Positions 52,229 through 61,427 are shown, numbered from the stretch's first letter. The stretch: 64,000 nucleotides of DNA from Saprospiraceae bacterium (GCA_019187225.1 JABAQQ010000010.1:94866-158865), one strand, 5' to 3'. Made by a program: numbers and translations. The notes: generated by a model not told the origin, from the letters alone.

Positions 52229-54448
52229 ATGCCACGCTCTTCTTTTTCCCGCCTTCTCGCAGGCGTATCGGCGCTGCTTCTGTTTACATACTGCAACAAC
52301 CAGCCGGATACAGCCAAAATCGCTGTGGCCCACGGGCATTCCCGAATGGTGGCCATCCTGGACAGTATTTATAAAAATGCCGACCCGCGTACCTGCTACA
52401 TCCTGAACAGCCGGGCCGCCGAAATGATCTTAAAACAGTTGGAAATGGCTCCCCCGCAGAACCAGCCTTCTCTCAAATTCAATTACGCATTTCAATTGCT
52501 GAAAGCAGGCAAAACGGAAGCGGCTACCGTCCACTTTTCGGAACTGATCCAGCAGGCGGGCGATCAACTGAACGACCAGACCAAGGTGCTGTACGATATG
52601 CTGGCATTGTGCTATTTGCGCTTAGGCGAACAACAGAATTGTATCCAAACGCATACGCCGGAATCGTGCGTGATTCCGATCAGTGGAGAAGGTATTTACA
52701 AGATGACCGCTGGCCCTGAAAACGCCATCAAAGTGTATAAGCGCATCCTCGACGCCTATCCCGACGATGTGCAAAGCCGTTGGTTGCTCAACCTCGCTTA
52801 TATGGCGCTGGGTCAATGGCCCGATGCCGTACCCAGGGAGCAATTAATGCCTGCAGATATATTTAAAAACAAAGGAGATACCCGTTTTCGCGAAATCGCC
52901 ATTTCGCTGGGTCTCGACGTCCGGGGCACTGCCGGTGGGGTTTGTATGGAAGATTTCGACGGCGACGGCAACCTCGACCTGTTTCTGACAAAATGGGGGC
53001 TCAACGAGCCTACCCGCTTTTTCCGCAACAACGGCGACGGCACTTTCAGCGAGCGCACCGCAGAAGCCAATCTGACCGGTTTGGTCGCAGGGCTGAATGC
53101 CATTCACGCCGATTACGACAACGACGGCGACCGCGACGTGTTCATCCTGCGGGGCGCCTGGATGATCGGTGGCACCCACCCCAATTCACTGCTGCGCAAC
53201 AACGGCGATGGAACATTTACGGATGTGACCATCGAAGCGGGGCTCCTGTCCTTCCACCCCACCCAGGCGGCTGATTGGGCCGACTTCGACGGCGACGGCT
53301 GGCTCGACCTGTTTATCGGCAACGAAACCTACACCCCGCAACAACCTCATCCCTGCGAATTGTACCGCAACAACGGCGACGGTACGTTCACCAACCTGGC
53401 GCCGCAGATCGGGGTGGACTTCATCGCTTTCATCAAAGCGGTGAGTTGGGGCGACGTCAACAATGACCAGCGCCCCGACGTCTATCTCAGCAACCTGATG
53501 GGACCCAATATACTCCTGATCAACAGGGGTGGCGCTTCGCCCGAAACCTGGAAATTTGAAGAAATGACCAATGCCGGCGTCGGCAATCCCGAAAACAGTT
53601 TCCCCGGTTTTTTCTTCGACTACAACAACGACGGCTTCGACGATATCTTCGCCACCAGCTTCGTTCTCAACCAGGAAGACCCTTCCGCCGCTCCTTTCAT
53701 CAACGAATGGCTTGGCCAACAACCCGAAGGCGACTGGCTCCGCCTCTACCGCAACAACGGCAACGAAACCTTCACCGACGTGCACCGCTCCCTCGGCCTG
53801 CACACCATTACCTATGCCATGGGCCACAACTTCTGGGATATCGACAACGACGGCTGGCTCGATATTTTCCTCGGTACCGGCAAACCCGACCTGCGCGCCT
53901 TGGTGCCCAACCGGGTGTTCCATAACCTCCAGGGTAAACGTTTCGAGGACATCTCGATGAATGGCTTCAGCCATATCCAAAAAGGACATGGTGTGGCCGT
54001 CGGCGACCTCGACAACGACGGCGACCAGGATGTGTACGTGGTGGTCGGCGGTGCGTTGGAAGGCGATGCGGCCAACAACATACTCTACGAAAATCCGGGC
54101 AATTCCAACCATTGGGTCACGCTTCTTCCCGAAGGCGTCAACTGCAATCGCGACGCCATGGGCGCCAAAATCAAAGTGACGGTATCGGATAAAAGCGGCG
54201 CCAGGCGACAGATATGGGCCACGGTTGGAACGGGGGGCAGTTTCGGCTCCTCCAGCCTTCGCCAGGAAATCGGGTTGGGACAAGCCCGAAAAATCGAATC
54301 CGTAGAAGTACAATGGCCCAAACCGGGAGTGCCCAACACCATTTACACCAACGTGCCGATGGACAAAGCGCTGAAATTGAAAGAAGGGAACAGTGTACCG
54401 GAAATAGTACTCCTGAAAAATATCTCTTTTGGGAAGGGGAACCAATGA
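52229..54448 (+). CDS. FG-GAP/VCBS repeat lipoprotein with ASPIC/UnbV domain
   Basis: A 739-residue protein; start at 52229 (MPRSSFSRLLAGVSALLLFT) gives a signal with lipobox FTYC; 52199 is an alternative start. Residues 50-200 are TPR-like (FNYAFQLLKAGKTEAATVHF, LLNLAYMALGQWPDAVP). Then come at least six FG-GAP/VCBS-type repeats with DxDxDG calcium loops: EDFDGDGNLDLFLTKWG, ADYDNDGDRDVFILRG, ADFDGDGWLDLFIGNE, FDYNNDGFDDIFATSF, WDIDNDGWLDIFLGTGK, GDLDNDGDQDVYVVVGG. The last 110 residues are an ASPIC/UnbV domain (MGAKIKVTVSDKSGARRQIW, SSSLRQEIGLGQARKIESVE). Known: a large Bacteroidota family of surface proteins, ligand unknown. Confidence 0.9.
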   Translation: MPRSSFSRLLAGVSALLLFTYCNNQPDTAKIAVAHGHSRMVAILDSIYKNADPRTCYILNSRAAEMILKQLEMAPPQNQPSLKFNYAFQLLKAGKTEAATVHFSELIQQAGDQLNDQTKVLYDMLALCYLRLGEQQNCIQTHTPESCVIPISGEGIYKMTAGPENAIKVYKRILDAYPDDVQSRWLLNLAYMALGQWPDAVPREQLMPADIFKNKGDTRFREIAISLGLDVRGTAGGVCMEDFDGDGNLDLFLTKWGLNEPTRFFRNNGDGTFSERTAEANLTGLVAGLNAIHADYDNDGDRDVFILRGAWMIGGTHPNSLLRNNGDGTFTDVTIEAGLLSFHPTQAADWADFDGDGWLDLFIGNETYTPQQPHPCELYRNNGDGTFTNLAPQIGVDFIAFIKAVSWGDVNNDQRPDVYLSNLMGPNILLINRGGASPETWKFEEMTNAGVGNPENSFPGFFFDYNNDGFDDIFATSFVLNQEDPSAAPFINEWLGQQPEGDWLRLYRNNGNETFTDVHRSLGLHTITYAMGHNFWDIDNDGWLDIFLGTGKPDLRALVPNRVFHNLQGKRFEDISMNGFSHIQKGHGVAVGDLDNDGDQDVYVVVGGALEGDAANNILYENPGNSNHWVTLLPEGVNCNRDAMGAKIKVTVSDKSGARRQIWATVGTGGSFGSSSLRQEIGLGQARKIESVEVQWPKPGVPNTIYTNVPMDKALKLKEGNSVPEIVLLKNISFGKGNQ

Positions 54449-54474
54449 TCGGGGCAAATCGAAGCAGCGGTTGC

Positions 54475-54876
54475 TCAACCGCGTTTGGTGATGTTGGCCA
54501 GCGTTTGGGCGAGGTTGGCACTGAGGTTCTTTTGTTGTTCCAGTTCGTTTTTCAATTGGGTGATTTCATCCCGCATGGCGGCAAATTGCTCTTTTAGTTG
54601 AGTGATTTCCATCAGACCGGCGGCATCCGGTGTATTGTACTTCGGACGCGGTTCTTCCACGACGTCCACTTTTTCTCTCAATGCTGTAAATAATTTTTCT
54701 GCATCTGCGAAAACCGCTTTTGCGACCTCCAGCCGTTTGTGCGGCAATTTGTCCATTTTATAGAGTTTTGGCAGGTATGACTTGTCAATACCCATGGCTT
54801 CGGCAATTTTAGTTGCCGATCTTTTGTCGCGTTTGAAGAGTATCAGCAAGATTTCCCCTTCTTTTAGTAAGGCCAT
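54475..54876 (-). CDS. HTH and coiled-coil regulator
   Basis: A 133-residue protein. The N-terminal 60 residues hold a helix-turn-helix (ILLILFKRDKRSATKIAEAM, GIDKSYLPKLYKMDKLPHKR) of the kind seen in phage-like repressors; residues 95-130 are a coiled coil (ITQLKEQFAAMRDEITQLKN, LEQQKNLSANLAQTL), probably for dimerisation. Two perfect dyads (54922-54940 and 54957-54975) lie in the gap to the divergent gene at 55018, and are the most likely binding sites. No family name recognised. Confidence 0.7.
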   Translation of the reverse strand: MALLKEGEILLILFKRDKRSATKIAEAMGIDKSYLPKLYKMDKLPHKRLEVAKAVFADAEKLFTALREKVDVVEEPRPKYNTPDAAGLMEITQLKEQFAAMRDEITQLKNELEQQKNLSANLAQTLANITKRG

Positions 54877-54921
54877 TTTCCGTTATTTAAACTTTTTATA
54901 CACAGCAATTCATATTTTAGA

Positions 54922-54975
54922 AAATTTTAGTCTAAAATTTGAATTTTTATTTGCAAATTTCCATTTGATGGAAAT
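54922..54975. promoter_or_regulatory. Two operator-like dyads
   Basis: AAATTTTAGTCTAAAATTT (54922-54940, 9+1+9, perfect) and ATTTCCATTTGATGGAAAT (54957-54975, 8+3+8, perfect) lie side by side, 16 bp apart, between the divergent HTH regulator gene (start 54876) and the gene at 55018. Confidence 0.7.
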
Positions 54976-55017
54976 AAATTTGTCTCGTTAATTTTCTGCA
55001 AGCAAACATACGCCATT

Positions 55018-55347
55018 ATGCCTGACATTCCGAATGAACATGGCCAAAATACCCCCGGGGTTATCAGCGAAATCGTGGCCTTTCGCTACAGCGACGAAGC
55101 CGGTCTGATGCTTGTCGGAGAAGCGGAACTGGCGATCGAACAATTGGGACATCAGACCGAAGCGGGTACCAATCTCTATTCTGTACGGGTGGATATCATC
55201 TCTCTGTATGATGCAGTGGGAAACGACGTATTTGCTCCGGCAATGAACAACAGGATTCTCAAACACGCCCTTGAAAAAACAGCACTCGATCATTATTTCC
55301 ACCCGCCGAAAGTTCCGGTTGGGTTGCCAAAGCGGACGGAATGGTGA
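55018..55347 (+). CDS. Hypothetical protein
   Basis: A 109-residue protein (MPDIPNEHGQNTPGVISEIV). It has no signal peptide or membrane segment. Alternating patterns (EIVAFRYSDEAGLMLVGEAE, TNLYSVRVDIISLYDAVGND) suggest a small alpha/beta or beta fold. No family recognised. It faces the HTH regulator gene across two operator-like dyads and is probably controlled by it. The reading frame has normal codon use for the region. Confidence 0.6.
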   Translation: MPDIPNEHGQNTPGVISEIVAFRYSDEAGLMLVGEAELAIEQLGHQTEAGTNLYSVRVDIISLYDAVGNDVFAPAMNNRILKHALEKTALDHYFHPPKVPVGLPKRTEW

Positions 55348-55594
55348 AGAACAACCATGGGATTGCGCAGAGGATGTAAGGAACACGCTTCATTCCACAC
55401 CTCTGACCCGAAAGGCGGCTTGCATCACTGCTTCTCAAAGGATGCGGCCAGATGCAATGTCGCTTCCGGGGATTCCGGAAAATGGACAAAAGAATAAAGA
55501 CGGGTTAGCGCCGTCAGGAAGTTGAGTGACGAAGCCCCCCTTTACAGTGGGACAGGGTTGGCCTCGGCGAAGAAGTTCGCCGGGGCCTTTTTTT
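55348..55594 (+). ncRNA. Candidate structured non-coding RNA or long leader
   Basis: The 363-bp gap 55348-55710 has no credible protein gene but contains several short complementary blocks (GCATC/GATGC near 55423-55466, CGTCA/TGACG near 55513-55529) and ends in a strong rho-independent terminator. It could be a small RNA of about 200 nt, the trailer of the gene at 55018, or an attenuating leader of the serine hydrolase gene that starts 117 bp after the terminator. No known RNA family is recognised. Confidence 0.35.
55560..55594 (+). terminator. Strong rho-independent terminator
   Basis: GGCCTCGGCGAA (55560-55571) and TTCGCCGGGGCC (55576-55587) form a 12-bp stem with one mismatch or wobble and a GAAG loop, followed by seven T (55588-55594). 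It lies 117 bp upstream of the serine hydrolase ATG. Confidence 0.92.
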
Positions 55595-55710
55595 ACTTCC
55601 TCTTTCTTCAAAATATACTTTTTTTGCACATGCTGCAACGTCCGGCAGCAAAGCGTTGTCTTGCTGGCCGTTCACAAAAACTACCGATCTTTTACCGTTC
55701 AATCAAAATT

Positions 55711-57375
55711 ATGATGAAATTCAATCCATTTCTGCTTGTTTTCCTTTGTATTTCTTTTTCAACAACCGCATTTTCCCAGGTACTGACGGCCGAATTCGAC
55801 AAACTCCTGCAAGAAACGTTCAAGCCCGGTCGCCCCGGCGCGGCAGTGCTGGTTGCCAAAAAAAGCCAGATTATTTACCACAAAGCCTTTGGCATGGCAA
55901 ACCTGGAACTGGACGTTCCGCTGAAACCGGAACACGTGTTCCGCATTGGCTCCGTGACGAAACAATTCACCGGAGCCGCTATCATGCAATTGGTGGAACA
56001 GGGCAAAATTTCACTTCAGGACGATCTCACAAAATTTATCCCCGATTACCCGACGCATGGAAAAAAGATCACCGTGGAGCATCTCCTGACCCACACTTCC
56101 GGCATTAAAAGTTACACGGGCATGAAAGAATGGACGGATGAGGTACGGCGCAAAGATTTCAGCGTCAGTGCCCTGATTGACTATTTCAAAGACCAGCCGA
56201 TGGATTTTGAGCCGGGTGCGAAATACGATTACAACAACTCAGGCTACATCCTGCTGGGCTTTATCATTGAAAAAGTATCAGGACAGACTTATGCTGAATA
56301 TATGACTGAGCACTTTTTCAAACCGCTGGGTATGAAAAACTCGTACTATGGCGATGTGGCGCCCGTTGTCAAAAACCGGGCGGCGGGTTATTCACAGGCC
56401 GACGTAGCCGGCACCTATACCAACGCCCCTTACCTGAGTATGACACAACCCTACGCCGCCGGATCGCTGCTCTCCACTGTTGAAGACCTGTATACCTGGA
56501 CAAAAGCACTTCACAGCGGCAAAGTGGTGAAACCCGAATCCCTGAAAAAAATGACTACGCCTTACCTTCTGACCGACGGGACGAACACCCGCTATGGTTA
56601 CGGCCTGCAAATGGGCAACCTGCTCGGCAGCCCGACCGTGGAGCACAGCGGCGGCATCAACGGGTTCCTGAGTGACCTGGTGTATCTCCCCACAGAAGAT
56701 GTCTGCGTAGCAATCCTGACCAACTGCGACTGCGAGCCGCCCCGCGACCTGAGTGCCAAACTCGCTGCACTGACCATCGGCAAGCCGTTTCAGCCCGCCG
56801 CTGTTCAACTGGAACCCAGCGCGTTGGATCAATATACCGGGGTTTATGAAAATGCCCAAAAAGAACAGCGCATCATCAGCGTGGAAAACGGCCAGCTGCA
56901 TTCGCAGCGTTCCGGCGGCCAGAAATTCAAACTCACGCCCTTTGGCCCCGACCAGTTTTTCTTCGAAGCATCTTTCGCACGCATCTCTTTCGATCGCGAA
57001 AAAGACGGCAGCAAAAAAGTAGTGAAAGCCATCGTCAGCGACCGCACTGCCGCCGACAATTTGTGGGTGAAAACGGACAAACCCCTGCCCGCAGCACGAG
57101 CGGAAATAAAAGTGCCGGAGGCAGACCTGGATAAATTCACGGGTGAATACCAACTAATGCCGGGCTTCAACATCGCTGTCACCCGCGAAGGCGAACAGTT
57201 GTTCTGCCAAGCCACCGGACAGCCGCGCTTCGAAGTGTACGCCGCTACACCCACGCGTTTTTTCCTGAAAGTGGTGCAAGCGGACATCGAGTTTTATCCC
57301 GATGAAAAAGGCGCAGTGAATAAAATGGTGTTGTTCCAGGGCGGGCAGGAATTAGAAGGTAAACGGGTGAAATGA
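55711..57375 (+). CDS. Exported serine hydrolase (beta-lactamase-like)
   Basis: A 554-residue protein, start at 55711 (MMKFNPFLLVFLCISFSTTA), signal peptide cleaved after AFSQ. The class C beta-lactamase-like domain has SVTK (Ser81-Lys84) in FRIGSVTKQFTGAA, YNNSGYILLG as the Tyr motif and EHSGGINGFLSDLVYL as the third motif. After about residue 370 come two beta-strand-rich DUF3471/lipocalin-like modules (DQYTGVYENAQKEQRIISVE, DKFTGEYQLMPGFNIAVTRE), a common C-terminal pattern in such hydrolases. It acts in the periplasm or outside; substrate unknown. Resistance to antibiotics is not implied. Confidence 0.9.
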   Translation: MMKFNPFLLVFLCISFSTTAFSQVLTAEFDKLLQETFKPGRPGAAVLVAKKSQIIYHKAFGMANLELDVPLKPEHVFRIGSVTKQFTGAAIMQLVEQGKISLQDDLTKFIPDYPTHGKKITVEHLLTHTSGIKSYTGMKEWTDEVRRKDFSVSALIDYFKDQPMDFEPGAKYDYNNSGYILLGFIIEKVSGQTYAEYMTEHFFKPLGMKNSYYGDVAPVVKNRAAGYSQADVAGTYTNAPYLSMTQPYAAGSLLSTVEDLYTWTKALHSGKVVKPESLKKMTTPYLLTDGTNTRYGYGLQMGNLLGSPTVEHSGGINGFLSDLVYLPTEDVCVAILTNCDCEPPRDLSAKLAALTIGKPFQPAAVQLEPSALDQYTGVYENAQKEQRIISVENGQLHSQRSGGQKFKLTPFGPDQFFFEASFARISFDREKDGSKKVVKAIVSDRTAADNLWVKTDKPLPAARAEIKVPEADLDKFTGEYQLMPGFNIAVTREGEQLFCQATGQPRFEVYAATPTRFFLKVVQADIEFYPDEKGAVNKMVLFQGGQELEGKRVK

Positions 57376-57382
57376 TTGCAGA

Positions 57383-57468
57383 TAGCACAGCGTTCACATT
57401 GTCCTGTTCAGGGCCATTCACGAGTGGGCCTGAAAGACTTCGATCACGGCGGTGTGAACGCTGTGCTA
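57383..57468. terminator. Bidirectional terminator-like hairpin between convergent genes
   Basis: TAGCACAGCGTTCACA (57383-57398) and TGTGAACGCTGTGCTA (57453-57468) are perfectly complementary over 16 bp. Inside the loop CAGGGCCATTCACGAGTGGG and CCTG form a second smaller hairpin. It lies between the serine hydrolase stop (57375) and the T9SS gene stop (57488), which converge. No T-run, so a structural or bidirectional stop is inferred. Confidence 0.6.
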
Positions 57469-57487
57469 CCTAAACCAAACTGTTTCA

Positions 57488-59023
57488 TCATTCTACCGTC
57501 AACTTTTTTCCCGCCTGTCGTCCGTCCGCGCTTTGAATACGGGCAAACAACATAACATTACTGCTCCATCGCGATACATCGAGTGATGTACTTGAAGCCA
57601 TTATCTCCTGCCGATGAAGGAGTTTACCCTGCGCATCAAACAGTTGCAGCAGGGCGGGCAGAGCTTCTGCCTGGATTTCCAATGTGACACTGCCGGAGGT
57701 GGGATTGGGGTATAATTGTACTTGCGCATTAAGTAAGGGTTCAGTAGTGGCGACAACGACACTGTCGCAAAATGCGGCGTCTACCCTGCTGTATTTCAGG
57801 ACGTTGTTTTCCCGAAAACAATTCAGAACAGAACCGACATCGGTAACTGCCGGATTGATGTATGAAGTAAACAAGCTATGGCCGCCACCGATGCCTTCCA
57901 GCCAGTAATAGGAACTGTCTATCTCGCCCAGTTCATTGGCAAAAAAGTAGCGGCGGCGCCAGGTGCCGTCATCCAACTGGATAGAATCGTTGCCCACGAA
58001 AAGATTGGGTTGCGGTTTCCAGGCGACGGATTCGCCCGGTTCGAGATCGAAATCATAGAGCAACTTGGTTTCACCGATGCCGGGAAGCGATGCGAAGTCA
58101 AGATTTACCGGGAAAATGTCATTCGTATACTTATACAACGTAAAATATACTTTTTTCTCCGCGATGTTCTGACTCAAAGCACCTATGAGTTCCAATGGCT
58201 CATGGAAAATGGTGGCAGATGGCGTGGGACAGGCGTGATTGCCCTGATAAGTGGGCCGATAATATAACTTTTTGGAGTTGCTGTACCCGGGCACTATGGT
58301 GTCTCCAATCTGCACGTATTGAAAACCCCAATAATAGCACCACCAGGAGTCATTCTCTTCACTCCACACTGCCGGGCTTGCGGGGAATTCCACATAGCCG
58401 GGATCATAAGTAAGGTCGCAATCCGGCAGTGGGTATTCGTCGTCGCGATAACAGGTCAGGTTATACTGTATCTCGCTTAACGGATAACCCATGCCAGCAG
58501 AAGGATAAATCAGGTATTCAGCGCCAACCCGTTCGTAAACCCTCGTGGAATAAGGTGGAATATCGGGTGGGATATTGTCATAAAACATCCGCCAATCCTG
58601 AAACCGCAACGGAATGCCCTGCCAGTTCGTTGTGCCGACGCTGTCGATGACGGCAAAACCGGGCGGTAAATAAGGGGGCAGATAGAACGTGTCGCCCGGC
58701 AGCAGGGTGAAATCATACAGGAGTTGGAAACCATTCTGCCACCAAAAAACGGAATCGTTGCGGGCAAATAAATAATAATAGCCGTGATCCTGATACCATC
58801 CCACCGAAAACTGGACATGGTAGGCGGTGCGATGAAGTTTCGTACATATTTCGCCGCCTATGACTTCGGTCCCCGCATCCTGGAAAACTTCCTCGCCAAA
58901 ACCGAGGATGCTTTCATACTGATATCTCCATTGACATCCGGGAACAAACCAGGTGGTGGTATTTTGAGAAAAAAGAGGTGTGCAGCAGCACGCTGCAAGC
59001 AGAAAGGGAAAAAGGTTTTTCAT
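57488..59023 (-). CDS. T9SS-exported hypothetical protein
   Basis: A 511-residue protein with a signal peptide (MKNLFPFLLAACCCTPLFSQ). The C-terminal 80 residues are a type A sorting domain (VQLYPNPTSGSVTLEIQAEA, LLQLFDAQGKLLHRQEI, SNVMLFARIQSADGRQAG). The body is rich in Trp and Tyr (WWCYYWGFQYVQIGDTIVPG, DHGYYYLFARNDSVFWWQN) and shows internal repeats of the form LLYDFTLLPGDTFYLP and LLYDFDLEPGESVAWKP, separated by about 230 residues, which suggests two related modules. No enzyme motif recognised; a surface or extracellular role is inferred from the sorting domain. Confidence 0.85.
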   Translation of the reverse strand: MKNLFPFLLAACCCTPLFSQNTTTWFVPGCQWRYQYESILGFGEEVFQDAGTEVIGGEICTKLHRTAYHVQFSVGWYQDHGYYYLFARNDSVFWWQNGFQLLYDFTLLPGDTFYLPPYLPPGFAVIDSVGTTNWQGIPLRFQDWRMFYDNIPPDIPPYSTRVYERVGAEYLIYPSAGMGYPLSEIQYNLTCYRDDEYPLPDCDLTYDPGYVEFPASPAVWSEENDSWWCYYWGFQYVQIGDTIVPGYSNSKKLYYRPTYQGNHACPTPSATIFHEPLELIGALSQNIAEKKVYFTLYKYTNDIFPVNLDFASLPGIGETKLLYDFDLEPGESVAWKPQPNLFVGNDSIQLDDGTWRRRYFFANELGEIDSSYYWLEGIGGGHSLFTSYINPAVTDVGSVLNCFRENNVLKYSRVDAAFCDSVVVATTEPLLNAQVQLYPNPTSGSVTLEIQAEALPALLQLFDAQGKLLHRQEIMASSTSLDVSRWSSNVMLFARIQSADGRQAGKKLTVE

Positions 59024-59137
59024 CTTAAGCCGTTGGTTGGTTTCGAATAGAACAAAACAAACGGCTTTTTAAAAACCCTACCGGGAAATTACAATATTGG
59101 GAAAAAACGGGCAACGCAAATGACAAAACTGTGCAAA

Positions 59138-60376
59138 TCAACGGCCAGAACTGGCCTGCAGCCGCAAAAAATGCTGTAAACCGACGTCGTCAATCACGCC
59201 GACCAGCTCGCCATTGTCCACTACGCCGACAATAGAATGGCCGCGCTGGCGAAGGTGGTAATAGATGGTTTGCAAGGGCTCATTGACGTGCACCAATTCC
59301 ACTTTCCGGAGGTACTGCGCGATACCGGCACTAAAATCGCGTTTTTTCATGGCTTCCAGGATATCGTCTTCTTCGAGCGCTCCCACCAGCCGGTCGTTCA
59401 GGTCGAACACGAGAAAATGCCGCTCGAGGCCTTGTTTCAACAATTCCACCGGCGTTTGCATCCAATCGGTCACAGTAAGGCGGGTAAAATTGGGACGCAT
59501 AAGATCACGGGCGGCGTATCGCTTGAGCAACGCATCGAGCCGCACCATCACATTTTCCGTGCGGGCATTCATAAATACGAAAAAGCCGATGAGGCCGAGA
59601 GTAAAGTTGCCCACCAAAAAACCCAGGGTAATGAACGCCACAGCCACTATCTGGCCGATCCACGAAGCCCATTGGGTAGCACGCACCCGCCCGAACCGTA
59701 CCGCCAGCAAAGCCCGCAGCACCCGGCCTCCGTCCATCGGGAAAGCAGGGACAAGGTTGAACAGCGCGAGGCCGAGATTAATGGACAGGAATGCCGGCAG
59801 CATTACCAGCAAAATGCCCACTTCAATGCCAGTTTCCGCCACAATCTCTTCCAACTCGGAGGGCGCGTCAGCCGAGAGCAGGAATTGGAAATCTCCGAAA
59901 GAAATCTGACCGATCAGAAGAGCCCATAAGTGTTGAAAAAAAAGTGCGATGGAACTGAAATAATCGCGGATGGTCGCGGTGAAAATTTCCCAATGAATAC
60001 CATCGAACAGCAGAGTGCCCAATCCGAAGAGGAGGAAAGCGATCACGACGTTCACGGCCGGCCCTGCAATGGCGACGAGAAATTCATGCAACGGTTTTTC
60101 AGGCATTCTTTCCAGACGCGCGATGCCGCCGATGGGTGTCAGGATGATGTCTTTGGTCCCGACGCCATAACGGCGCGCTGTAAGTGAATGCCCATATTCG
60201 TGCAACAAAACGAATCCGAACAAGGGTATCAGAATAGCTAATACCCACAACATTCCGAAAGAACCCAGATTATTGTCGTACCCGATCCAGAAAGCGTACA
60301 AAAAAATAAGTGCAAACGTCCAGTGCAGATACACCGGAATCCCAAACCAGGTAAATATTTTCAGAGAACCACGCAT
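59138..60376 (-). CDS. Site-2 protease (M50) with CBS pair
   Basis: A 412-residue intramembrane metalloprotease. The zinc motif HEYGH is at 59-63 (GFVLLHEYGHSLTARRYG); the third ligand is in LFNLVPAFPMDGGRVLRAL. Six or so membrane helices occupy 15-280. The C-terminal 130 residues are a pair of CBS domains (GLERHFLVFDLNDRLVGALE, HSIVGVVDNGELVGVIDDVG), which may bind a nucleotide and gate activity. Group 3 (SpoIVFB-like) site-2 proteases have this layout. Substrate unknown; often an anti-sigma factor or a membrane-bound regulator. No such partner is next to it. Confidence 0.93.
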   Translation of the reverse strand: MRGSLKIFTWFGIPVYLHWTFALIFLYAFWIGYDNNLGSFGMLWVLAILIPLFGFVLLHEYGHSLTARRYGVGTKDIILTPIGGIARLERMPEKPLHEFLVAIAGPAVNVVIAFLLFGLGTLLFDGIHWEIFTATIRDYFSSIALFFQHLWALLIGQISFGDFQFLLSADAPSELEEIVAETGIEVGILLVMLPAFLSINLGLALFNLVPAFPMDGGRVLRALLAVRFGRVRATQWASWIGQIVAVAFITLGFLVGNFTLGLIGFFVFMNARTENVMVRLDALLKRYAARDLMRPNFTRLTVTDWMQTPVELLKQGLERHFLVFDLNDRLVGALEEDDILEAMKKRDFSAGIAQYLRKVELVHVNEPLQTIYYHLRQRGHSIVGVVDNGELVGVIDDVGLQHFLRLQASSGR

Positions 60377-60440
60377 GATCAGTAAGCAGTAGACAGTAAG
60401 CAGTTTTACCCGCCGTACCCTCGGCGAAGGCGACTGGCAT

Positions 60441-61202
60441 TTAATTACCGCTTTCCACTTTAGTTTTTAAAGGTTTGACGGCCAGTACAATGTATTGATA
60501 ATCGAGTGCGTCTTTGTCAATCTTTTCGATTCCGAAACCAGCTGTGATCAATTCTTTTTCCACCTGGTTGAGCGCAACTTTGTATTCTTCTGGCGGACCA
60601 ATAGGCAGGTTGTTTTTCTTGAAATCAATGATGAGCAATTGAGCGCCGGGCGACATGCCTTTCGAAAGCGTTTTCAGGTATTGTATGCGGTTTTGTATAT
60701 AACCATAGGTATTGACCACAACGACCGCGTCGGCTTCACCGGGCTTTAACAGCGGATCGTCGGGTTTGGCAAGCCTGCTTTCGAAGCGTTCGCGGTATTG
60801 CGCGGGCAAACGAACATTCACGCTATCGAGGAAACGGATAAACCGCCGGTCAATGTCTATGCCAATGACTTTTTTGGCTTTCGGTACCAGGCGAAAAGTA
60901 AAATAACCTGTACCGGCGCCAATATCGGCCACCGTTTTGTCACCGAGGTCACCGAGGATCGAGATCACCAGATCGGGCTTTTGCCAAATGCCCCGCTCTT
61001 TGCTCTCGAAGTCGGCAACAAGACTTTCAAAATTGCCTGCGCCGGTTTTGGGCAGCGGCAGGGATTCGGATACCGTTGAAACGGGAGCGGTTTTTTCGCG
61101 CGTCAAGACAGGCGAATCAACCGCCGTTGGCGATTCATGGCTGCAACCGGCCAGCGCAAACGCTGCAATTATTACCGGGAAATATGGCAAGTAGATTTTC
61201 AT
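60441..61202 (-). CDS. Lipoprotein with SAM-methyltransferase-like domain
   Basis: A 253-residue protein; start at 61202 (MKIYLPYFPVIIAAFALAGC) gives a lipoprotein signal with lipobox LAGC. A Ser/Pro-rich linker is followed by a class I methyltransferase-like fold at 75-245: motif I VADIGAGTGYFTFRL, motif II KKVIGIDIDRRF, then DAVVVVNTYGYIQNRIQYL and GAQLLIIDFKKNNLPIGPPE. It would sit in the periplasm or on the outer membrane, where SAM is not expected. Either it is bound to another ligand, or the start is wrong and the real protein begins downstream. Related exported methyltransferase-like proteins are known in Bacteroidota. Confidence 0.8.
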   Translation of the reverse strand: MKIYLPYFPVIIAAFALAGCSHESPTAVDSPVLTREKTAPVSTVSESLPLPKTGAGNFESLVADFESKERGIWQKPDLVISILGDLGDKTVADIGAGTGYFTFRLVPKAKKVIGIDIDRRFIRFLDSVNVRLPAQYRERFESRLAKPDDPLLKPGEADAVVVVNTYGYIQNRIQYLKTLSKGMSPGAQLLIIDFKKNNLPIGPPEEYKVALNQVEKELITAGFGIEKIDKDALDYQYIVLAVKPLKTKVESGN

Positions 61203-61320
61203 GTTTATCTGAAATAAAACACGACAAAAGTAGAGAAGTTCGCCGAAACACACGGAGCCGGCCAATGCGTTTTGGATGATCGTGCGTAAACAGAGGACGA
61301 GCGGCGCAAAGAGTCTCATT

Positions 61321-61349
61321 TTGTGCATCGGTGGGACGCGGTATCTTTG
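61321..61349 (+). promoter_or_regulatory. Promoter of the O-antigen-ligase-like gene
   Basis: TTG (61321-61323) and TATCTTTG (61342-61349, fits TAnnTTTG) with 18-bp spacing. The expected transcription start is near 61356, so the TTG start at 61359 would be almost leaderless and the later TTG at 61428 is more likely. Confidence 0.6.
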
Positions 61350-61427
61350 CCCGCCTGATTGGCGAAAAAAGACGCGGCACAGAAAGCGTTTGTCATTGAT
61401 TGCCGAAGGCAAAAACAATCTAAAATC

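Noticed and set aside
61359-61427. TTG 61359 as start of the ligase-like protein
   Set aside because: It would lie about 3 bp past the predicted transcription start and adds a charged, non-conserved leader; kept only as an alternative.
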